A DNA stretch of 64,000 nt from Cupriavidus lacunae (GTDB taxonomy: Bacteria; Pseudomonadota; Gammaproteobacteria; Burkholderiales; Burkholderiaceae). The stretch spans positions 124,001 to 188,000 of the forward strand of contig NZ_QKWJ01000007.1 in NCBI RefSeq assembly GCF_003353055.1, in the 5' to 3' direction. Shown piece by piece: positions 17,271 through 28,584 of this stretch (its first letter is position 1; each line of letters starts with the position of its first letter). The notes under the pieces were generated by a model, which was not told the origin of the DNA, searched no databases, and saw only the letters and a program-made list of their open reading frames with translations. The translations under genes and the position numbers were made by a program.

Positions 17271-17296
17271 AACCCGACCCGAAACAAGGAGTGACC

Positions 17297-17908
17297 ATGA
17301 AGATCGCAATCATCGGCGCCACCGGCCGCGTTGGCATGCGCCTGACCGACGAAGCCCTGCGCCGCGGCCACCAGGTGACCGCCATTGCGCGCCAGGCCAG
17401 CAAACTGCCCGCACGCGCGGGCGTGACGAGCAAAGACGTGGATGCGACCGACAGCGCCGCACTGGCCGCGGCCCTGGCCGGCAACGACGTCGTCATCAGC
17501 AGCGCGCGCTTTGCGCAGCTGAACGCGCAGCAGGTGACCTCGGCCGTACGCCAGGCCGGCGTGCCGCGCCTGCTGGTGGTGGGTGGTGCCGGCAGCCTCT
17601 ATGTCGCACCGGGCGTGCAACTCGTCGATACCCCCAACTTCCCCGAAGCCTACAAGCCCGAGGCGCTCGCGGGCCGGGATTTCCTGGACGCGCTGCGCGG
17701 GGAACAACAGATCGACTGGACCTTCCTGTCGCCATCGGCGCTGTTCGAGCCGGGCGAGCGCACCGGCAAGTTCCGCATTGGCGAGGAAACCCTGCTGAGC
17801 GACGCAGCCGGCAAGAGCTGGATTTCGATGGAAGACTACGCCATCGCGATGCTCGACGAGATCGAGAAGCCGGCGCATTCACGCCAGCGTTTTACGGTCG
17901 GCTACTAA
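17297..17908 (+). CDS. NAD(P)-dependent oxidoreductase/epimerase-like protein (YwnB-like, NAD(P)-binding Rossmann fold)
   Basis: A 203-residue atypical short-chain dehydrogenase. The N-terminus MKIAIIGATGRVGMRL holds the GxxGxxG dinucleotide-binding loop. VVISSARF and LLVVGGAGSLYV are later strands of the Rossmann fold; the classical YxxxK pair is not evident, as usual in the NmrA-like/YwnB group. The ATG at 17297 follows AAGGAG (17286-17291) at good spacing; the upstream frame runs through the operator and is not expected to be translated. The pairing with a YwnA-like regulator mirrors the ywnA-ywnB arrangement of Bacillus. The substrate is unknown; detoxification of a reactive carbonyl or quinone is a guess. 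Confidence 0.87.
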   Translation: MKIAIIGATGRVGMRLTDEALRRGHQVTAIARQASKLPARAGVTSKDVDATDSAALAAALAGNDVVISSARFAQLNAQQVTSAVRQAGVPRLLVVGGAGSLYVAPGVQLVDTPNFPEAYKPEALAGRDFLDALRGEQQIDWTFLSPSALFEPGERTGKFRIGEETLLSDAAGKSWISMEDYAIAMLDEIEKPAHSRQRFTVGY

Positions 17909-17920
17909 GCCGCAAGCGCG

Positions 17921-18487
17921 TCAGGCCTGCGCGCCGTCGTCCTGGGCGGCGCGCTTGCCGCGCTTGAGCCAGGCGGCCAGGTTGTGCGGACGCAGCGTGT
18001 CGTACTCTTCGAACGGCTGGTGAATCCAGGGGTTCGAGGGCAGGAAGGTCACGTGGTAGTCCGGCTCGACCTTCGAGCACGCCTTGTACCACAGCACCGC
18101 AGAACGCACCTCGGTCACGGCCGGATAGCGTTCCTTCAGGTGGCGACCCACGCGCTCCAGCGTGATGCCCGAATCCACCAGGTCGTCGACCAGCAGTACC
18201 CGGCCGGTCAGCTCGCCGCGGGTCATGGTGATGTACTGCGCGATGTCCAGGTTGCCCTGCTGCGTGCCCGCGGCCTCGCGGTAGCTGCTGGTGGCCAGGA
18301 TGGCCAGCGGCACGTCGAAGATGCGCGACATCTGGTCGCCCACGCGCAGCCCGCCGCGCGCCAGGCACAGGATCTTGTCGAACTTCCAGCCCGACTCATG
18401 CACGTTCAGCGACAGGCGCGCGATCAGGCGATGGTATTCATCCCAGGAGACCCACAGGTTCTCGTCATCGTTCGTTGGCAGGTTCAT
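17921..18487 (-). CDS. Purine-type phosphoribosyltransferase
   Basis: A 188-residue type I PRTase. The PRPP-binding loop VLLVDDLVDSGITL is clear, with ILCLARGGLRVGD near the N-terminus and the base-side region FLPSNPWIHQPFEEYD. The closest families are xanthine/guanine or hypoxanthine PRTases, so it probably salvages a purine base to its monophosphate. It lies 130 bp downstream of purA on the same strand, which supports a purine role. The exact base cannot be told from sequence. Confidence 0.85.
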   Translation of the reverse strand: MNLPTNDDENLWVSWDEYHRLIARLSLNVHESGWKFDKILCLARGGLRVGDQMSRIFDVPLAILATSSYREAAGTQQGNLDIAQYITMTRGELTGRVLLVDDLVDSGITLERVGRHLKERYPAVTEVRSAVLWYKACSKVEPDYHVTFLPSNPWIHQPFEEYDTLRPHNLAAWLKRGKRAAQDDGAQA

Positions 18488-18530
18488 CGTTTTACTCTTT
18501 GTATCGTCGGGTCGGTTGACCGATATGGCT

Positions 18531-18550
18531 CGGCCCGCTTGCGCGGGCCG
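18531..18550. terminator. Hairpin between purA and the phosphoribosyltransferase gene
   Basis: CGGCCCGC and GCGGGCCG form a perfect 8-bp stem around TTGC. A T-rich run (ATTATTTATTT) follows on the plus strand, but purA is transcribed on the minus strand, where no T-run follows; termination of purA is therefore uncertain. Confidence 0.45.
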
Positions 18551-18617
18551 ATTATTTATTTCTGGCGGGCCGCAGCGCTCGTGGCGCCGCAGCCTTTAAG
18601 GCGTGCTTTGCCGCAGG

Positions 18618-19976
<1,359 letters not shown>

Positions 19977-20055
19977 TTAAAAACGTATTCTACTCTTGTT
20001 GCCGGGCATTCCGACTTGCAGGCGCCGATTTTTGGGCGGGCCCGATGCGCAAGCG

Positions 20056-21207
20056 TCAGCGCGGCACCACTGCCCAGCCGGCGTCCTGGCGTACCAACTG
20101 CCGGTCGCAGTTGAATTCATCGAGCTCGTGGGTGTGGCCGGGCAGCGACTGGATCACGATCTCGCCAGCCGCGCGCAGCGCGGAAATAGCGGCCCGAAGT
20201 GCCGGGTCCGCGTCCCACGGCGCAAAGATGGCCAGGGCGCGCACCTCGATGGGTGACAGTGCCGCCACTTCACGCAGGTCCAGCGAGAAACCGGTCGCCG
20301 GACGGGCACGGCCGAACGCCTCGCCCACCTTGTCATACCGGCCGCCACGCGCCACGTAGTTGGGCAGGCCCGCAACATAGGCCGCGAACATCACGCCGCT
20401 GTGATAGTGGTAACCGCGCAAATCCGACAGGTCGATATTCACGCTGGCGCCGCGCACCTGCACCGCCAGGGCCGCCAGCTCATCCAGCGCGCGGCCGATG
20501 GCCGGGCTGGCCGGCAGCGTCGAGCGCGCGCGCTCGATCACGTCGACGCCGCCGTACAGCGTCGGCAGCGCCAGCAGGGCATCGCGCTCGGTCTGCGGCA
20601 TGCCCACGGTCAGCTCGCGCAGCGCCGGCACGTCCTTGGTTTCCAGCGCGGCAAAGAGCGCGTCCTCGATCTTGCGGATCGACGGCAGGCCTGCCAGCAG
20701 CGCCTCGAGAATGCCGGCATGGCACAGGTCGATGCGGATCTCCGACAGCCCCGCCGCCTGCAGCGCGGCCAGCATCAGCTCCTGGATCTCGACGTCGGCT
20801 TCCAGGCCGGCATGGCCATAGATCTCGGCGCCGATCTGGATCGGCTCGCGCGTGGCGTGGAAACCCGCCGGGCGCGCATGCAGCACGTTGCCGGCGTAGC
20901 ACAGGCGGGTCACGCCCGGGCGGTTCAGCAGGTGGGCATCGATGCGCGCGACCTGCGGCGTGATATCGGCGCGCAGGCCCATGGTGCGGCCCGACAACTG
21001 GTCCACCAGCTTGAGCGTGCGCAGGTCCAGGTCATGGCCGGTGCCGGTCAGCAGCGACTCCAGGTATTCCAGCATCGGCGGCATCACCAGCTCGTAGCCG
21101 TAGGTGCGGAACAGGTCGAGCATGCGGCGGCGCAGTTCTTCGATCTTGCGCGCTTCCGACGGCAGCACGTCGGCAATGTTTTCTGGCAGCAGCCAATGAT
21201 TGGACAT
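20056..21207 (-). CDS. hisZ: ATP phosphoribosyltransferase regulatory subunit HisZ
   Basis: A 383-residue paralogue of histidyl-tRNA synthetase lacking the anticodon-binding domain. It starts [17 protein letters not shown] and keeps class II synthetase motifs ([39 protein letters not shown]). HisZ binds the short form of HisG and is needed for its activity in histidine synthesis. The ATG at 21207 is preferred; another in-frame ATG seven codons upstream at 21228 is also possible. A terminator lies between hflC and this gene, so hisZ-purA may have its own promoter. Confidence 0.94.
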   Translation of the reverse strand: MSNHWLLPENIADVLPSEARKIEELRRRMLDLFRTYGYELVMPPMLEYLESLLTGTGHDLDLRTLKLVDQLSGRTMGLRADITPQVARIDAHLLNRPGVTRLCYAGNVLHARPAGFHATREPIQIGAEIYGHAGLEADVEIQELMLAALQAAGLSEIRIDLCHAGILEALLAGLPSIRKIEDALFAALETKDVPALRELTVGMPQTERDALLALPTLYGGVDVIERARSTLPASPAIGRALDELAALAVQVRGASVNIDLSDLRGYHYHSGVMFAAYVAGLPNYVARGGRYDKVGEAFGRARPATGFSLDLREVAALSPIEVRALAIFAPWDADPALRAAISALRAAGEIVIQSLPGHTHELDEFNCDRQLVRQDAGWAVVPR

Positions 21208-21336
21208 GGTGAATCTCTTCTCGGTCATTCGGTTGCCCGCGGGCGCAGGGCCTGCAGGTGCCGGGCCTTGCCCGGAAACTCAATGTTGCGGACGCCACGC
21301 GCCCGCGCCATCACTCGGCGATGATGGCTCCAGCCG

Positions 21337-21363
21337 GACAAAACCCCGGCAAGCCGGGGTTTC
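21337..21363 (-). terminator. Rho-independent terminator after hflC
   Basis: On the minus strand AAACCCCGG and CCGGGGTTT pair around CTTG, followed by TTTTG. It lies about 30 bp past the hflC stop. Confidence 0.75.
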
Positions 21364-21393
21364 GTCAATTCGCCACACGGACAAGCGGCGGTG

Positions 21394-22302
21394 CTAGCGC
21401 TTGCCTCCGGAGCCGCCCGGGGCCGCCACGGCGGCACCGCCACTGGAGCGCATGTAGCGGAAGAAGTCCGAGTTGGGCTCCAGCACCAGCACGTCGCGCT
21501 TGTCGCGGAAGGTGTTGCGGTACGCCTCCATGCTGCGCCAGAACTGCGCGAACTGCGGATCGCGGCCAAACGCCTCGGCATAGATCTGCGACGCCTTGGC
21601 ATCGCCCTCGCCCTTGATCACCTGGGCGTCGCGATAGGCCTCGGCCAGCACCACTTCACGCTGGCGGTCAGCGTCGGCACGGATCTTCTCGCCCTCGGCG
21701 GCGCCGGTGGAGCGCAGCTCGTTGGCCACGCGCTTGCGCTCGGCCTCCATGCGGCGGTACACGGACTCGCTGATCGCGGGCAGCAGGTCGACGCGCTTCA
21801 GGCGCACGTCCAGGATCTCGACGCCGACCGACTTGGCGTACTCGCTCATGCCGTTGCGGATGGCCTGCATCACCTGCTCGCGCTCGCCGGCGACCACGTC
21901 GGCCACGGTGCGCTTGCCGAACTCTTCGCGCGCCACCGAGTCGATGCGCTGGGTCATGCGGTCCTGCGCGCCGCGCAGGTTACCACCGAAGGCGACAAAG
22001 AACTTGCGCGGATCGGTGATGCGCCACTTGACGAACCAGTCCACCACCATGCTTTTCTTCTCGGCGGTCAGGAAACGCTCGTTGGCGGCCGCGTCGATGG
22101 TCTGCAGGCGGCGGTCCATGAACACCACGTTCTGGAACGGCGGCGGCAGCTTGAAATGCAGGCCCGGCTCACGTACCACCTGCTTGATCTCGCCGAAGGC
22201 GAACACCACGGCGTACTGGCGCTGGTCGACCACGAACAGCATCGACGACACCACGGCCAGCAGGATGAAAAGGCCAATCGCGAAGGAAATCAGTCGGTTC
22301 AT
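21394..22302 (-). CDS. hflC: Protease modulator HflC
   Basis: A 302-residue SPFH/Band 7 protein with one N-terminal membrane segment (LISFAIGLFILLAVVSSMLFVV) and a periplasm-facing SPFH domain (VVDQRQYAVVFAFGE, PGLHFKLP). With HflK it forms a large complex around the FtsH protease and modulates membrane protein turnover. The ATG at 22302 is chosen because the preceding in-frame sequence overlaps hflK; the gap to hflK is 10 bp, so the pair is co-transcribed and probably coupled. The C-terminus is Gly/Ala-rich (GGAAVAAPGGSGGKR). Confidence 0.95.
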   Translation of the reverse strand: MNRLISFAIGLFILLAVVSSMLFVVDQRQYAVVFAFGEIKQVVREPGLHFKLPPPFQNVVFMDRRLQTIDAAANERFLTAEKKSMVVDWFVKWRITDPRKFFVAFGGNLRGAQDRMTQRIDSVAREEFGKRTVADVVAGEREQVMQAIRNGMSEYAKSVGVEILDVRLKRVDLLPAISESVYRRMEAERKRVANELRSTGAAEGEKIRADADRQREVVLAEAYRDAQVIKGEGDAKASQIYAEAFGRDPQFAQFWRSMEAYRNTFRDKRDVLVLEPNSDFFRYMRSSGGAAVAAPGGSGGKR

Positions 22303-22312
22303 GACGGTCTCC

Positions 22313-23680
22313 TCAGCGCGAGTCGCGGTCGCGGTTGCGCAGCGATTCGCGCGAACGGTTGTCCGTCGATGCATCCGGCGTCGGTGCCGGCGTGCTCGCG
22401 GCACCCGGCTGGCCCGGTTGCGGCGCGGCGCGGCTATCGGCCTGCCCCATCAGCTTGTCCAGCGGCAGGTAGAGGAGATTGTTGCCCTGGCGCGCGTCCA
22501 CCAGCACCTTGGTCGAATTGGTGTAGATCTGCTGCATGGTTTCCAGATAAATGCGATCGCGCGTCACCTGCGGCGCCTTGGCGTATTCGGTCTGCACCGA
22601 ACGGAAGCGCGAGGCATCGCCCTCGGCCTGCGCCACCACGCGCGAGCGATAGGCTTCGGACTCTTCCTTCAGGCGCGCCGCGGTACCCTTGGCGCGCGGG
22701 ATGACGTCGTTGGCATAGGCCTGGCCTTCGCTGATCGCGCGCTCGCGATCCTGGCTGGCCTTGTTGACGTCGTCGAAAGCGGCCTGCACCTGCTCGGGCG
22801 GCTGCACGCTCTGCACGTTGACGGAAATCACGCGGATGCCGGTCTTGTAGGCCGTCAGGATCGCCTGGATCGACTTGGCCAGTTGCTGCGCGATCTGTTC
22901 GCGGTTCTCGTACAGCACCGCGTCCATCTTGTTGCGGCCGACGATCTCGCGCACCGAGGTCTCGGCGGCCTGCGTCACCAGCTCTTCATCGCCACCGCGG
23001 TCGGTCTTGTTGAAGAACAGGAATTCGGTGGCGTCCTGGATCACGTACTGCACGGTGAAGCGCACGTCGATGATGTTCTCGTCCTGCGTGAGCATCGACG
23101 CGTCTTTCAGGTTGCTGTCCTTGATCGACGTGGCGCGCCCCACCTCGACCGAACGCACGGCCGACAGGTTGACGATCTCGGCCGACTGGACCGGCCAGGG
23201 CATGCGCCAGTTGATGCCGGGGCCGGTGGTGTACTTGAACTTGCCGAACTGCAGGATCACCGCGGTCTGGCCTTCCTGCACCATGAAGAAGCCGCTGGCC
23301 AGCCAGATGCCGACCACGGCCGCCACGATCACACCGGCGCCAACGCCCGAGCCCTTGCCCGGCGTGCGCGGGCCGCTGAAGCCCTGGTTGCCGCCACCGC
23401 CGTTTTCCTTGCGGCCAAGCAGGCCGTTCAGGCGGCGGTTGAAGTCGCGCCACAGTTCGTCCAGGTCGGGCGGGCCGCCATCCTGCTGCGGACGCTGGTT
23501 CTGCTGGCGGTTATCGTCGCGGCCATCCTTCTTGTCATCGTCCTGACCATCCCGACCCCAACGCGGATCGTTCAGCGAGAAGATGGCGCGCAGGCGCTGC
23601 CAGCCCGCGCGCAGCGCGAAGCGGCCGCCTGGTGTCAGGCTCGAATCAGCATTCCGGGGAAACTGGGGCATGAAGTGCAC
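22313..23680 (-). CDS. hflK: FtsH protease activity modulator HflK
   Basis: A 455-residue SPFH protein. The cytoplasmic N-terminal 100 residues are Gly/Asn/Gln/Asp-rich (DDLDELWRDFNRRLNGLL type motif), followed by one membrane segment (VGAGVIVAAVVGIWLASGFF) and an SPFH domain (VQEGQTAVILQFGKF, GPGINWRMPWP). The C-terminus is Pro/Ala-rich. The start at 23680 has a second ATG three codons in. It forms the HflKC complex with the downstream hflC. Confidence 0.95.
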   Translation of the reverse strand: MHFMPQFPRNADSSLTPGGRFALRAGWQRLRAIFSLNDPRWGRDGQDDDKKDGRDDNRQQNQRPQQDGGPPDLDELWRDFNRRLNGLLGRKENGGGGNQGFSGPRTPGKGSGVGAGVIVAAVVGIWLASGFFMVQEGQTAVILQFGKFKYTTGPGINWRMPWPVQSAEIVNLSAVRSVEVGRATSIKDSNLKDASMLTQDENIIDVRFTVQYVIQDATEFLFFNKTDRGGDEELVTQAAETSVREIVGRNKMDAVLYENREQIAQQLAKSIQAILTAYKTGIRVISVNVQSVQPPEQVQAAFDDVNKASQDRERAISEGQAYANDVIPRAKGTAARLKEESEAYRSRVVAQAEGDASRFRSVQTEYAKAPQVTRDRIYLETMQQIYTNSTKVLVDARQGNNLLYLPLDKLMGQADSRAAPQPGQPGAASTPAPTPDASTDNRSRESLRNRDRDSR

Positions 23681-23823
23681 GGGTCCGGGGAAGTTTGTAA
23701 CAGGGGGATTCTAGCAGTCATCTGCGCCACTTTTGGCCAATTCGCGCAATCCGGGCAGTAATCGCACCGGAATTGGGCAGAACCGCCAGCGAACTTGCGC
23801 CGATCCTGCGGCGCACCGCCGGG

Positions 23824-25086
23824 CTAGGGCCGGCGCGAATCCCCAGCATCGGCGTCGTCGCTGCCGTCAGCCACGCCGCCGTCCTCTGCACGGTCATCCG
23901 CGCCGGCATCATCGTACTGTGGCACGTCGCCCAGGCGCGGATCATATGGCAGCGGTTCGGGCGGGCGGGTGGCCAGCCATTGCGCCACCTCGACCACGGC
24001 CTCGCGCAGCGAGTCCAGCCCCAGCCCCTCGCGCGCGCTCAGGAACACGCGGGTGGGGACACCGTCCTCGTCGCGCTCGATCAGCGGGCCCTGGTCCATC
24101 AGCTCGGGCGCCGCGTCGATCTTGTTCATCACCACGATCTGCGGGATGTCCAGGGCGTTGATTTCCGCCAGCACGCGGTTGACCTGCTCGATCTGCTCGT
24201 GGCGCACCGGGCTTGAGGCATCCACCACATGCAGCAACAGGTCGGCATGCACGGTCTCGTCCAGCGTGGCGCGGAACGCCGCCACCAGCTGCGTCGGCAG
24301 GTCGCGGATAAAGCCGACCGTGTCGGACAGCACCACGTTGCCCAGCCCGTCCAGGAACAGCCGGCGCGAGGTGGTGTCGAGCGTGGCAAACAGCTGGTCG
24401 GCCGCATAGGCGCCAGCCTTGGTCAGCGCGTTGAACAGCGTCGACTTGCCCGCGTTGGTATAGCCCACCAGCGAGATGCTGAGCGTGTCGTTGCGGGCAC
24501 GCGCGCGCCGCTGCGTGCTGTGCTGGCGCTGCAACCGCGACAGATCGGACTTGAGCCGCTTGGCGCGCTCGTCCAGCATGCGGCGGTCCAGTTCGAGCTG
24601 GCGCTCGCCGGGGCCGCCGCGCATGCCGATACCGCCCTTCTGCCGCTCCAGATGGCTCCACGCGCGGACCAGCCGCGATGCGCGGTACTGGACCTGCGCC
24701 AGCTCCACCTGCACCTTGCCGACGTGGCTCTGCGCGCGCTGCCCGAAGATATCCAGGATCAGGCCGGTACGGTCGATCACGTGGCGGTTCAGGAATCGTT
24801 CCAGGTTGCGCTGCTGCGCCGGGCTCAGGGCGTGGTTGAAGACGACCACGTCAGCGTCCAGCGCGTCGGCGGCTTCCTTCAATTCCTCGGCCTTGCCCGA
24901 GCCGATGAACAGCGCCGGGTCCGGCCGCGAGCGGCGGCCCGTCAGCGTATGCACCGGCAGCGAGCCGGCGGTTGAGGTCAGCAGCGCCAGTTCGCTGAGG
25001 CTTTCCTGGAAATCATGCTTGCCGAAGTCGACGCCGACAAGGATCGCGCGCGAAGGTGCGGTATTGGAAGTAGCTCTGGGGTCCAA
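23824..25086 (-). CDS. hflX: Ribosome-associated GTPase HflX
   Basis: A 420-residue GTPase that splits or rescues stalled ribosomes. The N-terminal HflX domain ends with the Gly-rich segment GGIGMRGGPGERQLE; the GTPase domain carries GYTNAGKSTLFN (G1), DTVGFIRDLP (G3) and NKID (G4). The C-terminal 25 residues are very acidic (DDAGADDRAED). Position between hfq and hflK is the conserved hfq-hflX-hflKC order. Confidence 0.96.
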   Translation of the reverse strand: MDPRATSNTAPSRAILVGVDFGKHDFQESLSELALLTSTAGSLPVHTLTGRRSRPDPALFIGSGKAEELKEAADALDADVVVFNHALSPAQQRNLERFLNRHVIDRTGLILDIFGQRAQSHVGKVQVELAQVQYRASRLVRAWSHLERQKGGIGMRGGPGERQLELDRRMLDERAKRLKSDLSRLQRQHSTQRRARARNDTLSISLVGYTNAGKSTLFNALTKAGAYAADQLFATLDTTSRRLFLDGLGNVVLSDTVGFIRDLPTQLVAAFRATLDETVHADLLLHVVDASSPVRHEQIEQVNRVLAEINALDIPQIVVMNKIDAAPELMDQGPLIERDEDGVPTRVFLSAREGLGLDSLREAVVEVAQWLATRPPEPLPYDPRLGDVPQYDDAGADDRAEDGGVADGSDDADAGDSRRP

Positions 25087-25263
25087 GGGAGGGCGCGAAT
25101 GCGCTGGGAAATACGGGTTCAGGGGGAAGGCTGGCGGATGTCGGACACTGTCCTGGCCCCTGCCGGGACAGGCCGCCGCATGGTGCGGAACGTGGCGGCA
25201 GCGGCGGCTGCACTGGCAACCGCCGGACCGCTCGGCACCGGGCGCATTGGCACACCGGTGCCA

Positions 25264-25301
25264 GGCATCGAGGCGGCGCCGCCTGGCGCCCGCGCGATGC
25301 C
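25264..25301. other. Structured spacer downstream of hfq
   Basis: GGCATCG (25264-25270) pairs with CGATGCC (25295-25301) and encloses the palindrome GGCGGCGCCGCC (25272-25283). It begins about 20 bp past the hfq stop on the minus strand. No T-run follows, so it is not a standard terminator; it may limit readthrough into hflX or protect the hfq 3' end. Confidence 0.4.
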
Positions 25302-25320
25302 CTCGGGCAGATCAGTCAGA

Positions 25321-25560
25321 TCAGGCCTCGGCGGAATCATCCACGCGGAAATTGACCGCGCGCGCCGGAACGACGGTGGAGATCGCATGTTTGTAGACCA
25401 TCTGCGTCACGGTATTGCGCAGCAGGACGACATACTGGTCGAACGATTCGATATTGCCTTGCAGCTTGATGCCATTGACGAGATAGATGGAAACCGGCAC
25501 GTGCTCTTTGCGCAGCGCGTTCAGGAACGGGTCTTGTAGCAGTTGCCCTTTGTTGCTCAT
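25321..25560 (-). CDS. hfq: RNA chaperone Hfq
   Basis: A 79-residue Sm-like protein that forms hexameric rings and matches small RNAs to mRNAs. The start is [19 protein letters not shown], with Sm1 ([20 protein letters not shown]) and Sm2 (YKHAIST) intact. The ATG at 25560 follows GGAGTG at good spacing; upstream in-frame codons are in the leader. The C-terminal tail is very short (VDDSAEA), unlike the long tail of E. coli Hfq. Confidence 0.98.
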
Positions 25561-25770
25561 GGCACACTCCAAATTTATAGGTTTAGTGGTGAATGATGGG
25601 GGTGGAAATCCCCGGTTCAAGTCAGTCGGCGCAAAAACGCGCCAGAAAAAAGATCAAAAACGGTACCAAGTTGGCGTCAATGCACAGGGAACCCCCTGCT
25701 ACCGTGAATTTAGCCGCAGTTCCAAACGAACGCAAACGAAAACTGGCCCCGCAAGGATCCGATTCCGGAC

Positions 25771-27114
25771 TCAATCCTTCGAGTCCGCGTACGGATTTTT
25801 GTTCGTGCGAAATTCGATGCGAAGGGGCGTGCCCTTGAGCTTGAATGCCGAACGGAAACGGTTTTCCAGGTAGCGCCGGTAGGTTTCCGCCACGCCCGAC
25901 AGGGCATTGCCGTGGACCACGATGATGGGCGGGTTCGAGCCGCCCTGGTGCGCGTAGCGCAGCTTCGGGCGCGACGCGCCGACGCGCTTGGGCTGCTGGA
26001 ACTCCACGGCCTCCTGCAGCACGCGCGTCAGTTGCGGCGTCGGCAGCTTGACCATGGCCGCGGCAAAGGCGTCATCGACGGAACGCATCAGCGCGCCGAT
26101 ACCGGTGCGCTCGCGTGCCGACACAAAATGGAAGTTCGCGAAGCTCAGGAATTGCAGCTTGCGTTCCAGGTCGTGCTTGATGCGGTCGCGGGTATGGCCG
26201 TCCAGCCCGTCCCATTTGTTGACGCCCACCACCAGCGCACGGCCCGACTCCACGATAAAGCCGGCGATGTGCGCATCCTGCTCGGAAATATCCTGTTGCG
26301 CGTCGAGCAGCAGGATCACCACGTTGGCATCCGCGATCGACTGCAGCGTCTTGACCACCGAGAACTTCTCGATCGCCTCGAACACCTTGCCGCGCCGGCG
26401 CAGGCCGGCCGTATCGATCAGCGTATAGGGCTTGCCGCCGCGCTCGAACTCCACGTAGATGGCGTCGCGCGTGGTGCCGGGCATGTCGAACGCGATCACG
26501 CGCTCTTCGCCGATCAGGGTGTTGACCAGCGTGGATTTCCCCACATTGGGGCGCCCGACGATGGCGATCTTGACGCCCTTGCCTTCGTCGGATACTTCCT
26601 CGGCCAGTTCGGGGCGCTCCTGGACGGCCAGCTCGATGGCTTCGTCGACCAGTTCGCTCACGCCGTCACCGTGGGCAGCGGAGATCGCGTACGGATCGCC
26701 CATGCCCAGCTCGTAGAAGTCGGCCGCCACCGAGGTGTACTTCATGCCCTCGGCCTTGTTGACCGCCAGCATGATGCGCCGGCCGGTCTTGCGCAGGTAG
26801 TCGGCAATGGCACGGTCCTGCGGCGCCAGGCCGAGGCGGCCGTCGACGATGAAGATCACCACGTCGGCCTCGACCACTGCCTGCTTGGTCTGCTTGGCCA
26901 TCTCGGCGACGATGCCCTCCTTGACCACCGGCTCGAAGCCGCCGGTATCGATGGCAATGAACGGACGTTCGCCGATGCGTCCTTCCCCGTAATGGCGGTC
27001 GCGCGTCAGGCCCGGCAGGTCGGCGACAAGGGCGTCGCGCGAGCGGGTCATGCGGTTGAATAGCGTCGACTTGCCCACATTGGGGCGGCCGACAAGTGCG
27101 ATAACTGGTTTCAT
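25771..27114 (-). CDS. der: Ribosome biogenesis GTPase Der (EngA)
   Basis: A 447-residue protein with two tandem GTPase domains, each with its own [10 protein letters not shown] loop (about residues 9-18 and 185-195), G3 motifs DTGGF and DTAGL, and G4 motifs NKAEG and NKWDG, followed by a KH-like C-terminal domain ([17 protein letters not shown]). It acts in 50S subunit assembly. The ATG at 27114 gives the standard [12 protein letters not shown] start. Confidence 0.97.
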   Translation of the reverse strand: MKPVIALVGRPNVGKSTLFNRMTRSRDALVADLPGLTRDRHYGEGRIGERPFIAIDTGGFEPVVKEGIVAEMAKQTKQAVVEADVVIFIVDGRLGLAPQDRAIADYLRKTGRRIMLAVNKAEGMKYTSVAADFYELGMGDPYAISAAHGDGVSELVDEAIELAVQERPELAEEVSDEGKGVKIAIVGRPNVGKSTLVNTLIGEERVIAFDMPGTTRDAIYVEFERGGKPYTLIDTAGLRRRGKVFEAIEKFSVVKTLQSIADANVVILLLDAQQDISEQDAHIAGFIVESGRALVVGVNKWDGLDGHTRDRIKHDLERKLQFLSFANFHFVSARERTGIGALMRSVDDAFAAAMVKLPTPQLTRVLQEAVEFQQPKRVGASRPKLRYAHQGGSNPPIIVVHGNALSGVAETYRRYLENRFRSAFKLKGTPLRIEFRTNKNPYADSKD

Positions 27115-27171
27115 GCAATAAACGGAAACGGGGGCCGGCAATTGCCGCCCCCCGGTAACTCCGGAGTCAAT

Positions 27172-27249
27172 GGGTCCGACGGCAGTCCGCGCCACCTGGG
27201 CGCGGACTGCCGCTTGTCCTGTCGGGCGCGGCACCGGGTCAACGGACCC
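27172..27249. other. Highly structured bamB-der spacer
   Basis: A perfect 13-bp stem (GGCAGTCCGCGCC at 27181-27193 with its complement at 27199-27211, loop ACCTG) is nested inside an outer pairing of GGGTCCG (27172-27178) with CGGACCC (27243-27249). No T-run follows, so it is not a canonical terminator. Transcription from bamB into der would pass through it. Confidence 0.5.
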
Positions 27250-27342
27250 GCTGCAATTGCCGCGCTAAGGATCATGCTACCGGATTCGGCGCTGACCGTA
27301 CCGACAGGTGTACGGCAGCGCGCATTAGGGCCTGGCGCCCGG

Positions 27343-28518
27343 TCAGCCAGGCTGGAAACCGTAGACGTCGCCGTCGCGGGTCTGGATCACCAGGGTCTGC
27401 CCCGCCACTACGGGCGCGGCGGTGATGGCACTGCCATCGGTCTTCATGCGTGCGACGACCTGGCCGTCTTCGCGCGACATGAAGTGGACATAGCCTTCGA
27501 AGTCGCCTATCACCAGCGAGCGGCCCAGCGCCAGCGGCGCGCCCAGGCGGCGGTTGCGCAGGTCGGCGTTCTTCCAGCGTTCGGCGCCGTTCTGGCGGTC
27601 GAAGGCATGCACCACCGACTGCTCGTCGCTGGCGTAGATCGCATTGTCATCCTGCGCGGGGCCGCTCGGCGACGAGAAATCCTTGCCCCACTGCGGCTGG
27701 CCGCTGGCCAGCTCCAGGCAGGCGATCCGGCCCTGGAAGGTAGTGGCGCAGACCTGGCGGCCGCTGACCATGGGCAGGCCGGTGACGTCGTTCAGGCGCT
27801 CGATCTCCGACACGCCCTTCGGGTACGAGACCGCGCTTTCCCAGCGCAGCACGCCGTTACCCGGCGTCAGCACGCCCAGCTTGCCGCCGGGAAAGCCCAT
27901 CACGATGCCGTCGCCGGCGAACACCATCCCCATCGCCGCACGCAGGTTGAGCGGGGTCTGCGAACGCTGGTAGATCCAGCGGCGCTCGCCGGTCTCGGCG
28001 TCCAGGCCGAACACGCGCGTGTCGGTGGTGCGCACCACCACCAGGCCGTTGCCGACCAGCGGCGCCGACAGCACCTCGCCGTTGACCTGTTTCTTCCAGA
28101 TCTGCTTGCCGCTGGCGTCAAAGGCATAGACCGCGCCCTTTTCGCCCGCGACCGCGGTCACCGAACCATCGCTGCCCGGACCGGAGGTCAGGTCGACGTC
28201 GGTCTTGGCCTTCCACAGCAGGCGTCCGCTGGCACCTTCCAGCGCCATCACGTTGCCGTTGTTGGACGACACATAGACATTGTTGCCCGCCGCGGCCGGC
28301 TGCATCGAATAAGGGCCGCTCTTGCCGACATCGGCCTTCCAGGCCTGGCGCACCTGCAACGTGGCCGATACCGGCTTGAGCTCGGCGGGCGGGTGCTTGT
28401 TTTCCTTGCTGAACAGCGAGCAGCCGCCCAGTGCGGCCAGGCAGGCGGCTACCACCAGCGCACGGCTCATGGTGCGGGCGGGCTGGCGATGTACGGCACG
28501 GGAAAGCACTGACGTCAT
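27343..28518 (-). CDS. bamB: Outer membrane protein assembly factor BamB
   Basis: A 391-residue lipoprotein. The lipobox LGGC near residue 34 follows a hydrophobic signal, and the rest forms an eight-bladed PQQ-like beta-propeller with repeated tryptophan-docking motifs ([32 protein letters not shown]). BamB is a subunit of the BAM complex that folds outer-membrane beta-barrels. Position between yfgM and der matches other proteobacteria. Confidence 0.95.
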   Translation of the reverse strand: MTSVLSRAVHRQPARTMSRALVVAACLAALGGCSLFSKENKHPPAELKPVSATLQVRQAWKADVGKSGPYSMQPAAAGNNVYVSSNNGNVMALEGASGRLLWKAKTDVDLTSGPGSDGSVTAVAGEKGAVYAFDASGKQIWKKQVNGEVLSAPLVGNGLVVVRTTDTRVFGLDAETGERRWIYQRSQTPLNLRAAMGMVFAGDGIVMGFPGGKLGVLTPGNGVLRWESAVSYPKGVSEIERLNDVTGLPMVSGRQVCATTFQGRIACLELASGQPQWGKDFSSPSGPAQDDNAIYASDEQSVVHAFDRQNGAERWKNADLRNRRLGAPLALGRSLVIGDFEGYVHFMSREDGQVVARMKTDGSAITAAPVVAGQTLVIQTRDGDVYGFQPG

Positions 28519-28584
28519 AGAATTACGGTCCTGTTTTTCGATCCGCGGGATAAACGGTATGGCACGAGTTCGGGAGCGGCCGGA

